This document shows, one piece after another, positions 10,701-18,817 of a stretch of DNA of 64,000 nucleotides. The stretch comes from Rana temporaria. Taxonomy: Eukaryota; Chordata; Amphibia; Anura; Ranidae. Each line of letters starts with the position of its first letter. The stretch's first letter is position 1. The stretch lies in assembly GCF_905171775.1 (NCBI RefSeq), contig NC_053501.1, positions 71,407,901 through 71,471,900 on the forward strand. Direction: 5' to 3'. Below the pieces are notes generated by a model. It had not been told where the DNA came from and did no database searches. It worked only from the letters and a program-made list of their open reading frames with translations. The translations under genes and the position numbers were made by a program.

Positions 10701-11957
10701 GCCACGCTTTTTCAGTTGGAGACCGGATCCCGGGGCATCGGCAGTGGACGCTTTCCGCCACTCCTGGACAGGGGGAACACACTATGCGTTCCCCCCATTC
10801 TCGATGATCCCCAAGGTTCTGCTACAGATTGCGAACCAGGGAGCGACCGTAGTTCTGATCACGCCATGGTGGCCTGCGCAACCATGGTTTCCCCTTCTAC
10901 TGGGATTGGTCATCGACCATCCCAGACTGCTTCCCCAACTCCCACACATCCTCTCCCACCCAACCAAGGGCGTCCATCCCCTGGTGGAGGAGGGCACACT
11001 GACACTCCTGGCATGGTTGGTCTCGGGGTGCCGGACACTCACGACGGCCTTTCAAACTCGGCTAGAGATCTCCTCGCCGTGGCCTGGGCCCCCGGGACTC
11101 GAGCAGCGTACAGATCAGCCTGGAAACTCTGGGTGCGTTGGTGTGACCAACGGCAGGCTGATCCAGTGCGTGCCCCTGTCACTGTCATAGTGAATTACCT
11201 GGCGGATTCCTTCAACTCCGGCAGGTCTTACAGCTCTATCAATGTTCACAGATCAGCCATTTCGGCCTACCACTATCCGGTGGATTCTCTGCCAATCGGC
11301 AAACACCCCTTGATCTGCAGGCTGCTACGAGGCATCAGGTTCGAACGACCCCCTCGGCCAAAATACCAATCCACCTGGGATGTCTCCAGAGTCCTTGACA
11401 TGTTCTCAAGCTGGGAGGACAATGATTCCCTGTCGCTTAAGTTACTGTCGTTTAAACTGACAGTTCTGCTATGCCTGATTTCCATCAAACGTGTCTCAGA
11501 CGTTAGGGCATTAGACATCTCCAGACGGCAGTTTTCCCCTCAAGGAGTAAGGTTCACGGTAATCCGCAGAACCAAAACAGGCCTACGTTCGGTGTTCTAC
11601 CCCTATTTTCCCGCACATCCACGGTTATGCGTGGTTAGGTGTCTTCAGGCTTACGAAACGTGTACACATGGCCTGCGTACCCCGGGTTCTTCCCAACTCC
11701 TAATATCCTATATAAGACCTCATCAGCCGGTCACCCCGGCTACCTTAGCACGTTGGGTTAGATCAATCATGGCAATGGCGGGTATAGATGTGACCCTGTT
11801 TGGAGCACACTCATCCAGGGGAGCCATGGCTACCAAGGTGGTTGTGACCGGGGGTTCTCTTTCTGACCTATTGCTGGCGGCCGACTGGTCTTCTGAGACC
11901 GTTTTTCGCCTTTTTTACTTCAGACCGGAGGAACATGTCACCATGTCTGTGTTATGA
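7758..11957 (+). CDS. DIRS gag-like frame, open through to the tyrosine recombinase
   Basis: The frame starts at ATG 7758 and stays open for 1399 codons. The first about 455 residues are gag-like: an acidic Ser-rich stretch (about 130-165), a helical middle, and an Arg/Gly-rich tail (about 390-455, with GRSRGRSAGR and RGRPWRGRGQRGY) suited to nucleic-acid binding. The middle of this frame (about 460-1080) overlaps the RT gene read in another frame and looks non-functional: Pro/Arg/Ser-rich with no recognised domain. The last about 314 residues are the tyrosine recombinase. Whether gag and recombinase are made as one protein, by internal start, or by splicing cannot be told; a GTGAGT at 9130 is a candidate donor. 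Confidence 0.72.
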   Translation: MTEEGSLPIPEQELLIEPTQMLNAAQLQDIINRSIQSALAAAATASRTKPTLTPPEPMPQATVPTVKKGKASQKRKHTVAAYDSPAGEVNNMLRADPYPDCHPTHPSDPLQPLGLRESCKRHGSAKRTKPDSYVLESDDESSAESADSEVSGSDYNDEDAGAPALLQDANPDNQGKDIMDAMGEPLFNPDAISHPRSGDWSPLPHVAEYVELWARKSLERSNRNKLRAECPRPHIPMKAVSTPEVDPILTKYLLKTGKLPKKGIDRSFKNIQDRILDLFGPLTKILNLAEQAATTGQQVDLTQLRGWAQRAICLTGNANTACSVERRRSILMRLDPQLAHLAESEPGPAAEGMLFGDSLIKDINKFVGMFNSLDKAQTSLKKAGNARVFPRAGRSRGRSAGRYNNSRPFQRPAAQPHYNQAPTPYTTTVQPAPFFPPRGRPWRGRGQRGYPRSRPYTGEYHTHTLTPHTCGGPSNVFYPRLVCDYGRFMDSEYGCRVSDRPPINTDSGINSPSHSICGAKCNPDRQRTQGSHCQTCSGRSRSLLPRFPQQSLFSKKERGGIPPGHKSSGLEPTCRLSALQNGGHSLPPRPPRAGRLVGEGRFKGRIPHRPHASRIPTPSPFQVVGTHLAVYMPPVRIVIRPMVLHETIETGRSIAEEQRSTSNHLLGRHPHNCVLQEPSTSPHVLDDQPSTGSRLPDQSGKIGARTDPRNRIPGLLDRYQPGCPSSAQRETGPDPQRNQGNTSQRVLIPTRIGPHCRPACGIHSGHISGPLALQGPPEAENFTPTTGSPLRGRDSPLFRSPGRTTMVAQTCHRMERQDNLQLTSGRRRRIGREPPRLGSPTGGDLDGRDLVQRRIPLAHQRFGTLSGTFRYSEFPSGKVQLLRLITHGQYCSGTIHQPLRGHQIQDTSRHHFRDMALLPATRHHPYGGVHSGYVQHCRRLEFPISYRLQRLVFGQANLRPTEPTLGPIGHRPFCLQTQSSAATLFQLETGSRGIGSGRFPPLLDRGNTLCVPPILDDPQGSATDCEPGSDRSSDHAMVACATMVSPSTGIGHRPSQTASPTPTHPLPPNQGRPSPGGGGHTDTPGMVGLGVPDTHDGLSNSARDLLAVAWAPGTRAAYRSAWKLWVRWCDQRQADPVRAPVTVIVNYLADSFNSGRSYSSINVHRSAISAYHYPVDSLPIGKHPLICRLLRGIRFERPPRPKYQSTWDVSRVLDMFSSWEDNDSLSLKLLSFKLTVLLCLISIKRVSDVRALDISRRQFSPQGVRFTVIRRTKTGLRSVFYPYFPAHPRLCVVRCLQAYETCTHGLRTPGSSQLLISYIRPHQPVTPATLARWVRSIMAMAGIDVTLFGAHSSRGAMATKVVVTGGSLSDLLLAADWSSETVFRLFYFRPEEHVTMSVL
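9130..11190 (+). CDS. DIRS reverse transcriptase / RNase H (with DIRS-type C-terminal region)
   Basis: Copies element RNA into DNA. Numbering from 9130 (a GTG, so the true start is uncertain; no ATG opens this frame): fingers/palm motif KVDLKDAYLTVP (142-153), LPFGLSSAP (176-184), catalytic YLDD (208-211). RNase H follows with ESDAS (Asp374), ALELSA (Glu406) and MDN (Asp431). The tail (about 505-600, IDLFASRLN, HYAFPP, PWWPAQPW) resembles the conserved DIRS region annotated as a methyltransferase-like domain; I cannot confirm a catalytic motif. The frame overlaps the gag frame upstream and the recombinase by 178 nt downstream, typical DIRS compaction. Length of 686 codons and absence of stops suggest function. 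Confidence 0.88.
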   Translation: MSTTHIPLPLTPVGGRLTFFTHAWSAITADSWILNTVAGFQIDLLSTPTLGLIPPPIQFAGQNVTLIDNELRDLIAKHAVVEVDPSSPGFLSNLFLVKKKGGGYRPVINLRDLNQHVAYRHFKMEGIHCLRDLLVPGDWLVKVDLKDAYLTVPMHQESQHLLRFRWWGRTWQFTCLPFGLSSAPWCFTKLLKPVVASLRSRGVRLIIYLDDILIIAYSKNQAHRHMSWTINLLQDLGFLINQEKSVLVPTQEIEFLGFSIDTNQAVLRLPSEKLALIRKEIRAILRKGFLSLRALARIVGLLAASIQAIFPAPLHYRALQRLKILHLRQGLRYADEIPLSSEAQVELRWWLKHATEWNGRTIFNSRPDVVVESDASRRGWGARLGETSTGGTWSREESLLHINALELSAALFAIQSFLAERSNCCVLLRMDNIAAVQYINRLGGTRSKILADITSEIWHFCLPRDIILMEEYIPGTSNTVADWNSRYLIDSSDWCLDRPIFAQLNLLWGPLGIDLFASRLNHQLPRFFSWRPDPGASAVDAFRHSWTGGTHYAFPPFSMIPKVLLQIANQGATVVLITPWWPAQPWFPLLLGLVIDHPRLLPQLPHILSHPTKGVHPLVEEGTLTLLAWLVSGCRTLTTAFQTRLEISSPWPGPPGLEQRTDQPGNSGCVGVTNGRLIQCVPLSLS
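11013..11957 (+). CDS. DIRS tyrosine recombinase
   Basis: Would insert the circular DNA copy into the genome in place of an integrase. Read from the internal ATG at 11013 it is 314 residues. An N-terminal SAM-like DNA-binding region (about 15-110) precedes the catalytic domain. The catalytic set is visible: Arg160 in IKRVSDVRALD, HSSR (His266, Arg269), Trp292 in ADWSSE, and the nucleophile Tyr302 in FYFRPE. It lies in the same frame as gag, so it may alternatively be the C-terminus of a long product. All catalytic residues are present. Confidence 0.9.
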   Translation: MVGLGVPDTHDGLSNSARDLLAVAWAPGTRAAYRSAWKLWVRWCDQRQADPVRAPVTVIVNYLADSFNSGRSYSSINVHRSAISAYHYPVDSLPIGKHPLICRLLRGIRFERPPRPKYQSTWDVSRVLDMFSSWEDNDSLSLKLLSFKLTVLLCLISIKRVSDVRALDISRRQFSPQGVRFTVIRRTKTGLRSVFYPYFPAHPRLCVVRCLQAYETCTHGLRTPGSSQLLISYIRPHQPVTPATLARWVRSIMAMAGIDVTLFGAHSSRGAMATKVVVTGGSLSDLLLAADWSSETVFRLFYFRPEEHVTMSVL

Positions 11958-12016
11958 TTTTATGATGTCATTTTTGTATTAATGATGATTTGAATGTCAT
12001 GTTAAGCTTTAAACTT

Positions 12017-12111
12017 GCATAGATACGAGCCTCCTGTCTGATGTATAATTCGAGATTTTCCTAGCTTGTGACGGAAAATATTGATTATATGAAGACAGGA
12101 GGCGAGTATCT
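12017..12111. repeat. DIRS internal complementary region
   Basis: Bases 12017 to about 12050 are the complement of the left outer end (6790-6820). Bases about 12048-12111 are the complement of the right outer end (12572-12632). This fused copy of both ends is the template thought to rebuild termini and guide circularisation in DIRS replication. Confidence 0.93.
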
Positions 12112-12391
12112 TCCCTCCCTTCCCAACCCTCTCACGGTTTTGGATTCTATTTCAGGTTATTGACCACGTTCCTGTTTGGGATACAAGTGCGATCTATCGT
12201 TCGGGTGATGTTCCCCGGTTTCTGGATGACCAGTGGGTCAAAGTCGTGCGGTTGGTCGACCTCGTTGGGACCTGTTGATATTACTACAAACAGTCTTCAG
12301 TTAAGTGGTCATGGGCCGGCTGGCCGAAGGATCGACGGTTGAAGACACGACTCACGCAAAGACCCTGATAAAGACACCTCTAAGTTCACAG

Positions 12392-12586
12392 AAGAAAGAG
12401 GAAGAATCAGGAGAAGGCAGCCCCATTTATAGGCACTAAGATGGGAGTGGCTAAGGCCAAGGGGCTGCTGGGATACGTAGTTCTTACAGTTTTTTTTTTC
12501 TTTAAATATTACAGTAAGATGTTTTTACTTTTCTGCTGTGAGCATTAATAAAGAAGGATTAATGCATAGATACTCGCCTCCTGTCT
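12392..12586 (-). repeat. DIRS right inverted terminal repeat
   Basis: Complement of the left repeat at 6801-6995. It is followed by a right-specific extension to about 12635 that is represented in the internal complementary region. Confidence 0.92.
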
Positions 12587-12889
12587 TCATATAATCAATA
12601 TTTTCCGTCACAAGCTAGGAAAATCTCGAATTATATCCATATCTGTTTTTATTTCTGATTAAGGTCTTTGCTGCTAGTCAAGAATTTAAGGTTCTGAAGA
12701 AGCAATAATGTGAAACACGTCAACAACTTGACAATTACAGCAAAAGAGATTCTCAAAGTTTCATGATAAGTATAGATTATTTAATGATTTTATGAATGTA
12801 ATTGTGTAATTCATTTTTAACCATGTTAAAAAAAAGAAAGAAAGAAAAAGTTTCTCTCTGGTACCGTGATAATCCATCATGTTGGTTTG

Positions 12890-13118
12890 TTCTTCTCAAT
12901 TTTGAGTGTCATGGCAAAGACCGTGAATACTTATGTACATGTGATTTTTTTTTCTTTAATACATTTGCAAAGATTTCAAACAAACTTCTTTCATGTTGTC
13001 ATTATGGGGTATTGTTTGTAGAATTTTAATGAATTCAATTCATTTTGGAATAACGCTGTAACATAACAAAATGTGGAAAAAGTGAAGGGCTGTGAATACT
13101 TTCCAGATGCACTGTAAG
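12890..13118 (+). mobile_element. Tc1/mariner-like transposon end fragment
   Basis: The 3-prime region carries the terminal sequence AAGGGCTGTGAATACTTTCC then AGATGCACTGTA, a widely distributed Tc1-like inverted repeat ending at a TA. The transposase and other end are missing. Confidence 0.8.
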
Positions 13119-13761
13119 CATGGTTGCTTTTAAATTCCAGCCTAACACCGGTACTGTACCTGTACTAACCACCAGTGATCCTCTGCACACACTTCACCAG
13201 TCTGGGGATCTTTCTCTTCTCTATCCTGTGCTGCCTGGATGGACCAAATGAAATCTAATTGGTATTGCATAAAAACACAAGATTGCACAGTGTTGTGGAA
13301 ATTATGAGCTTCACCTATAAGCAAATAATTCCGCTGTGCTAATAAGCACAATTACAGCTCTTTTCGTATAATCCGAGAAAGCTTGCTTTCATAAAACCAA
13401 GTAACACAGAAACAGATGCTGGTATCACGTTGGGATGTCAGCATCAGGACCGCTGATAGGGGGGGGGGGCACCAGTCCTCCTGTAGGGGGCCTGGGCACA
13501 AAGGCACAGAGCCCAAACACCAGAGGGAAGGAGGGGCAATTACAGGATGCGGCTCTCTTCAGCAGCTGAAAACTGGTTTCTTTCCCTCCCGCTAACTTTC
13601 AGCTGCTGCAGGGAGAGACACAGACGCCACTGCCAGCTTCGCTGTCCCGTTAAAAAAAAAAAAAAATTCTAACCCTGTATTGTTTTAATCCCTTGTAAAA
13701 AAAAAAAATTGTAAAACAAAGTTAGTCTAAATTGTAAAATCAAATAATTTTAAAACATTTG
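13119..13761. other. No recognised gene; homopolymer-rich spacer
   Basis: Contains an 11-bp G run (about 13459), a 14-bp A run (about 13652) and other A-rich stretches. No coding or RNA feature is supported. Confidence 0.5.
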
Positions 13762-14515
13762 GGGCCGGATTCAGATACCTGAGCGTATCTGTCCGGCCGG
13801 CGTAACGTATCTTAGATACGTTACGCCGCTGTAACTTTGGGCGCAAGTTCTGTATTCAGAAAGAACTTGCGCCCTTATTTACGGCGGTGTAACCTATATG
13901 TGTTGCGGCGTAAGGCCGCGTAATTCAAATGGGGATGTTGGGGGCGTGTTTTATTTAAATTTTGCTTGACCCCGCGTATTTGATGTTTTTTTTGTACGGC
14001 GCATGCGCCGTTTGTGAAAACATCCCAGTGCGCATGCTCGAAAATCCGCTGCAAAACGTCATTGCTTTCGACGTGAACGTAAATTACGTCCAGCCGTATT
14101 TGTGAACGACTTACACAAACGGCGTAAACATTTCAAAACTCGGCGCGGGAACGACGGCCATACTTAACATAGGATATGCCCCACATACCCCTCATATAGC
14201 AGGGGTAACTTTACGCCGGAAAAAGCCGAACGCAAACGACGAAAAAAAAAAACGCCGGGTGGTCGTTCTTTTCTGAATCTACGTAAATAGTAATTTGCAT
14301 ATTCTTCGCGTAAACAAACGTAAGCGCCACCTAGCGACCAGCGTAAATGTGCAGCCTAAGATCCGACAGTGTAAGACACTTATACCTGTCGGATCTTAGG
14401 GATATCTATGCGTAACTGATTCTATGAATCAGTCGCATAGATACGACCGAGCGCACTCAGAGATACGACGGCGTATCAGGAGATACGCCGTCGTATCTCT
14501 TTCTGAATCTGGCCC
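13762..14515. mobile_element. Harbinger-type MITE (GGGCCGGATTCAGA termini)
   Basis: Ends GGGCCGGATTCAGATAC and TCTGAATCTGGCCC are flanked by TTG on both sides (13759-13761, 14516-14518). The interior shares GCAGGGGTAACTTTACGCC and the ACGCCGTCGTATCTC hairpin with other copies. Confidence 0.87.
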
Positions 14516-15521
14516 TTGAACTTTAATTTTTTTTTGTTATAAAATACTTTTTAAAAAGGGCTATGTGAATACACAGCTTCCCTGTTATCTTTGTGTCCGT
14601 TAAGAATGAGTTTAGTATATTTATTGTGAAAATGTTGTTTTGATATATTTAAGGGGGGGGCCTGCAGGTAGGCTGTACGGGGCCCCGTGATTTTTAACAG
14701 CAGGGATAACAAAGAGAGGTGCTGACTTCACAATCAACCAATAAGACACTTGTATACATTCAAATTGATATCAGTCGTTCGTGTGCAGAGCAACTTTGCA
14801 GATTCCCATTGAAATGCGCACACAGGCATCCAAGACAATGTGCCTCGCATTGTGCCGGGTGCAAACACTGCGTAACATTACTCTGATCAGGACCGTGTGC
14901 ATATTCTCACCGTTTACTATTGGCGCGATCAGTACTCCACGAGGCTCAGCGGGCTATGTTTTGTATGATTTTACTTTTGTTCCCATGTGCGTGGATTTGT
15001 TTGCCGGGAGTGTAGATGCATTTGCCATAAGGTGGCCAGTCTCTTGGTGAGGCATAAACAAACATCCCTTAAACGGGAAGGTTTCAGCCACCAACAGTCT
15101 TTCACCAGTGTCTGTATGTGTGGACACGCTCCCATTAGCGTATTGCAGCAAAACTGACACTGGGAGGCATCTGACAATATACAATAATACAAATTTCCAC
15201 AACAACAGAAACTTGCAGTCAGCTGACAACTGCGAGGAAGTACAAATGTTTTCCGTTTGCCCTTACAGAGAGCTGCATTTTTCATATACAGGAAGTGTGA
15301 ACCAGCCCTATGGTTACAGTATACAGTCTCTTTTTTTAACATCAGCATTGTAAAAACCATAAAGCAATAATTACCTTTGACAATCCCATTTGAGCTTATC
15401 TCTTTCCAGGATATTCCCAGGGTTATTTTAATGCTCTAAATGGAGGTCAGAGACAGTCGGGTTATTGTTTTTTTTTTTTTAAGAAGACGACACATATTTT
15501 TTTTCTCATCCATAAAGTTCA
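14516..15521. other. No recognised gene
   Basis: AT-rich sequence with a G run at about 14653. Several 60-130 codon frames overlap on both strands around 14.8-15.4 kb without domain similarity I can recognise, so they are treated as chance. Confidence 0.45.
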
Positions 15522-16925
15522 CTTTAACCACTTGACCCCCAGGCCTTTTCTGAAACTTCTCACATAAGTGTAATAAAAGCAGCTTTTTTTGCTAGAAAAT
15601 TACTTAGAACCCCCAAACATTATGTATATTTTTTAAGCAAAGGCCTTAGAGAACAAAATGGTGAGTTTTGCAATTTAGTATGTCACACTGTATTTGTGCA
15701 GCTGATTTTCAAATATATACTTTAGTGAATTTTAATGCACAAAAACACAGTATAATACGCAATTGTTTGGGAAAATATAAAAGATGATGTTACGCCGAGT
15801 AAATACATACCTAACATGTCATGCTTTAAAACTCGTGGAATGGCGCCAAACTATTGTACTTAAAAAAACTTCATAGGCGATGCTTTAAAAGCCTTTACAG
15901 CAGGGGTGACCAACCAGTGGCCCGTGGAGCCCTCTGATGTGGCCCATGACCTCCTGCTCTGGGATGGAATAGAATACTGTTATTAAAGGTAAGTTTATTA
16001 CTAAAATCACAGTGTACATATGGGCATATGTATTCTGCAGTTGTTACTGGGTTGCATTTAAACTGATCGGCAGCTGCAGAGCAGCGCATCTGCGGGTTAC
16101 CTGCACTGAGCCATAGACTTCTGTTACCTGCGAGTTTGGTGTGCTTTCTGAAAATGCACCACACTTACAGGATTTAATAGAAGTCTATGGCAAAGTGCAG
16201 CTAACCTGCAGGAAAGCCACAGGTGAACTGTGCTACACTCCTGGTGCGGGCAAACAACAGTGCATCAGAGTGAAAGCAGCCTTAGGCCCCTTTCACACAG
16301 TCAGTCCAACCCAATCGGACCCTCCATTCACCTCTAAGGAGTGTCAGATGTAAATGGACTTGTGTCCGTTTACAAATGCCTACCTCCAATCCGATCCGAA
16401 AACAAAAGAGTAGAGTGGGCTCTATAGAATAGAGTGGGCTGCCATCCACCCGCTCCGCTCATTGTGGCCCGCGACTGGTTACCAAGTCGCTTAAGTGGCC
16501 CTCGCTCTTCAAAAGGTTGGGCACCCTGCTTTACAGCTTACCAGTTTGGAGTTACACAGGAGATCTGGTGCTTGAATTATTGCTCCCATTATAACATTAG
16601 AGGCAATACCTTTACATGTGTGGTGTGAACACTGTTTACACCACACATGTGACGTATGCATTCACGTTGTGAGCGAGCATAGGGGGATGGGACGCCTTAA
16701 AAATTTTTTTATTTTATTTAAATTCTTTTATTTTTACACTGTCTCTTTAAAAAAAAAGAAATTATTAATTTTATAGCTATCACAAGGGATGAATAACATT
16801 CCTTGTGATAGCATGGACAGTGACAGGTACTCTTTACTGAGAAATATGGGGTCTAACTCTTCTCTGTCCTCCAAAGCATCTGAATAAACCAAGATCAGTT
16901 TGATCTGATGCTTGTTCAAGCTGGT
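15522..16925. mobile_element. TTAA-started non-autonomous repeat, split by a hAT element
   Basis: Starts TTTAACCACTTGACCCCCAG, matching the TTAA-CCACTTCCCG start at 25816, and continues with TTGCTAGAAAATTACTTAGA. The same unit resumes after the hAT insertion (TTGGAGTTACACAGGAGATC onward). The TTAA start suggests a piggyBac-type MITE. The right boundary is uncertain. Confidence 0.55.
15901..16528. mobile_element. Non-autonomous hAT (Charlie-like) element
   Basis: Exact 8-bp target duplication CTTTACAG at 15893-15900 and 16529-16536. Termini are CAGGGGTGACCAACC and GGTTGGGCACCCTG. No transposase is encoded. Confidence 0.9.
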
Positions 16926-16975
16926 AATGGTTTGTTTACATGAAACCGAAATTGGAAGTTATATTATACAGAATT

Positions 16976-17110
16976 AATATAGTGGCAACAGTTTGCACAG
17001 TGCTTTACAACATGAGAGCGGACAGTACAGTTACAATACAATTCAATACAGGAGCAATCAGAGGGCCCTGCTCGTTAGAGCTTACAATCTAGGAGATATA
17101 ACAACAGTAT
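16976..17110. repeat. Dispersed repeat fragment, class uncertain
   Basis: The stretch with AGAGGGCCCTGCTCGTTAGA then GCTTACAATCTAG resembles a sequence I recall as dispersed in amphibian genomes. It may be a LINE or SINE tail. Recognition is from memory only. Confidence 0.4.
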
Positions 17111-17559
17111 CAGTTCCTCTCACTGTGTCCCAGGAACTGCCGATCGCATCCTTACCGAACTCTCCCATGCAATCGGGGATGGGACCCCCTTCCGCCACCT
17201 GTATAAGTAATCCAGGGGCTTCTTAGCTGCTAAACTTTTATATTGAAGAGAATCGCTGCAGCAATGATGGAGTTATTACCTTTTCTAATCCAGCAACGCT
17301 GCATGGCAAGTGGGTAAGGTCCTGTACACATTGATAGGAGTAAGGTGCACTCAGCCCAATTTTTTATTTTGGAAACACTGGTTACCTTAGACATATTTTT
17401 AAATGTTGTCTGTGTCTCTGTTGAGATTTTATATTTCTGTTCTTTCTGTCATGTGTCACAGAGACACGAAGGGAGAGGAACTCACCCCAATGAAAACACA
17501 GACCCCAAGCAATACCTATAGATCTGAGATAAGGTGGTAAGGATGTGGAAAACAGCCTG
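17111..17559. other. No recognised gene
   Basis: Unique-looking AT-rich sequence; no supported feature. Confidence 0.4.
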
Positions 17560-18170
17560 TGATAGCCATAATTGTTTTGGTCAACCTTTCACAATTTTTT
17601 TTACCCAGGAGGAACCCTTCAAACCATTTTCGCAGGTTTCCACGACCCTGAAAATTAACTCTTCAGGGGTCAATGGGAACAATTTTCCTTTTATTGGTGA
17701 CCAGTGGGAAAAATGCTCCTGCCCAAGTGGTGGTCAGAATGCCTTTTCCTTCCAGGCAACTAAAGGGATTATTCCTGTCCTGGCGCTGGCAAATGGCACC
17801 AGACCTGGAGCTATCCAGGCAATATCAGATGGGAGGTCAATCCACCACAGCTCAAGGAACCCCCTATTAACTTCTGGAGGAACCCTTGAGGAGAATGACC
17901 AGTCTATTTCCTGCCCAAGCGGCTTCCCTCTGCACCCTAAACATCTAGCATTGCTCATTCATCATCACTATCACCATCATTCAGAGAATGCCTTGTATAT
18001 ACAAGGTATTCTCTGTTTGGACAAGGTGGAGTCAGAGAATGCCCTGCTCTCATAGATGGGAGGGAGTCGGAAAACCTCTTGCATTCATTGAAAAAAATTG
18101 TGACAGAGGATAGTTCCTCGAGCAGGACCTGTTAGATCACAGCTATCACTATATGTAGCGTGGACTACTA
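17560..18170. mobile_element. Probable degraded hAT-like repeat
   Basis: Repeated phrases such as GGAACCCTT, GGTCAACCTTT and GAGGAACCCTTGAGGAGAAT resemble a common amphibian hAT-derived repeat. Clear inverted termini are not resolved. The open frame here (about 173 codons) has no domain signature and is probably chance. Confidence 0.35.
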
Positions 18171-18239
18171 CAGTGGTTTTCAGCATCCCCGGCACCCCTT
18201 TAGATATAAAGTATAGATAATTACATTGTGCCAAGCTGG

Positions 18240-18817
18240 ACCAATAGTCAGGTCACCTGTGGCCAGGTGACAAATGCACCCCGTTGGAGACAGGGGTGCA
18301 CTGCAAGGTAGTGAACCCAATAGCTGACTGCTGCGGATGGACAGGAAACGTGAGCCCAAGATTCCCCAGGGCGCAGAGTCTAAGGTCCAGCAAGTGTTCA
18401 CCAGAGCCTCTGGAGTCCCCCAGGTCACGCTCCATAGGGAGAGAGGGGAAGCAGCCACTGAGGACACAAGGGATAGTGATGGGTAAGCCGAGGTCGGGGC
18501 AACAGGCAGACGAGGGTAACCAAGGGACAGGCCAAAGGTCAGGGTCACAGGCAAACAGGAGTAGTCAGAGACAAGCCAAAATCGGTACACAGAAAGGTAA
18601 ATGTAGCACACGGCAGACAGGAACACAAGCTAACAAACAAAGTTGAACAGCAAAGCAGACCTGCAGTGCACTAGTTAATATAGACTTCCTGGGATGGCTT
18701 GGGGTGGAGCCATACAGGGAGGAGAGATGGTAAAAGGCAGCCAGAAAGAGAGTCAGGCCTCTAATGGACACATGGAGGAGAAGGTAATCTGCCAGACATT
18801 ATTGCATGTCCATGACA
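18240..18817 (-). mobile_element. Ty3/Gypsy-type LTR plus leader, minus strand
   Basis: The minus-strand 5-prime end TGTCATGGACATGCAATAAT lies at 18817, and the sequence matches 54960-55541 nearly base for base. The unit reads LTR (about 18817-18410) then untranslated leader. No internal coding region follows. A plus-strand relative at 55759 abuts a Gypsy chromodomain, which identifies the class. Confidence 0.65.

Larger units (their letters stand above)
6789..12635 (+). mobile_element. Complete DIRS-type tyrosine-recombinase retrotransposon
   Basis: The element has split inverted terminal repeats (6801-6995 and 12392-12586) and an internal complementary region (12017-12111) made of the complements of both outer ends joined head to tail. 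Open frames cover gag, reverse transcriptase/RNase H and a tyrosine recombinase. There is no integrase and no target duplication, as known for DIRS, which integrates via a circular intermediate. The near identity of the repeats and the open frames suggest a young, possibly active copy. Confidence 0.95.

Noticed and set aside
14781..15360. Overlapping 80-130 codon frames on both strands
   Set aside because: No recognisable protein similarity and frames conflict; treated as chance.
17534..18055. 173-codon frame ending in a His-rich stretch
   Set aside because: No domain, and the DNA resembles a degraded hAT repeat with CAT/CAC runs.
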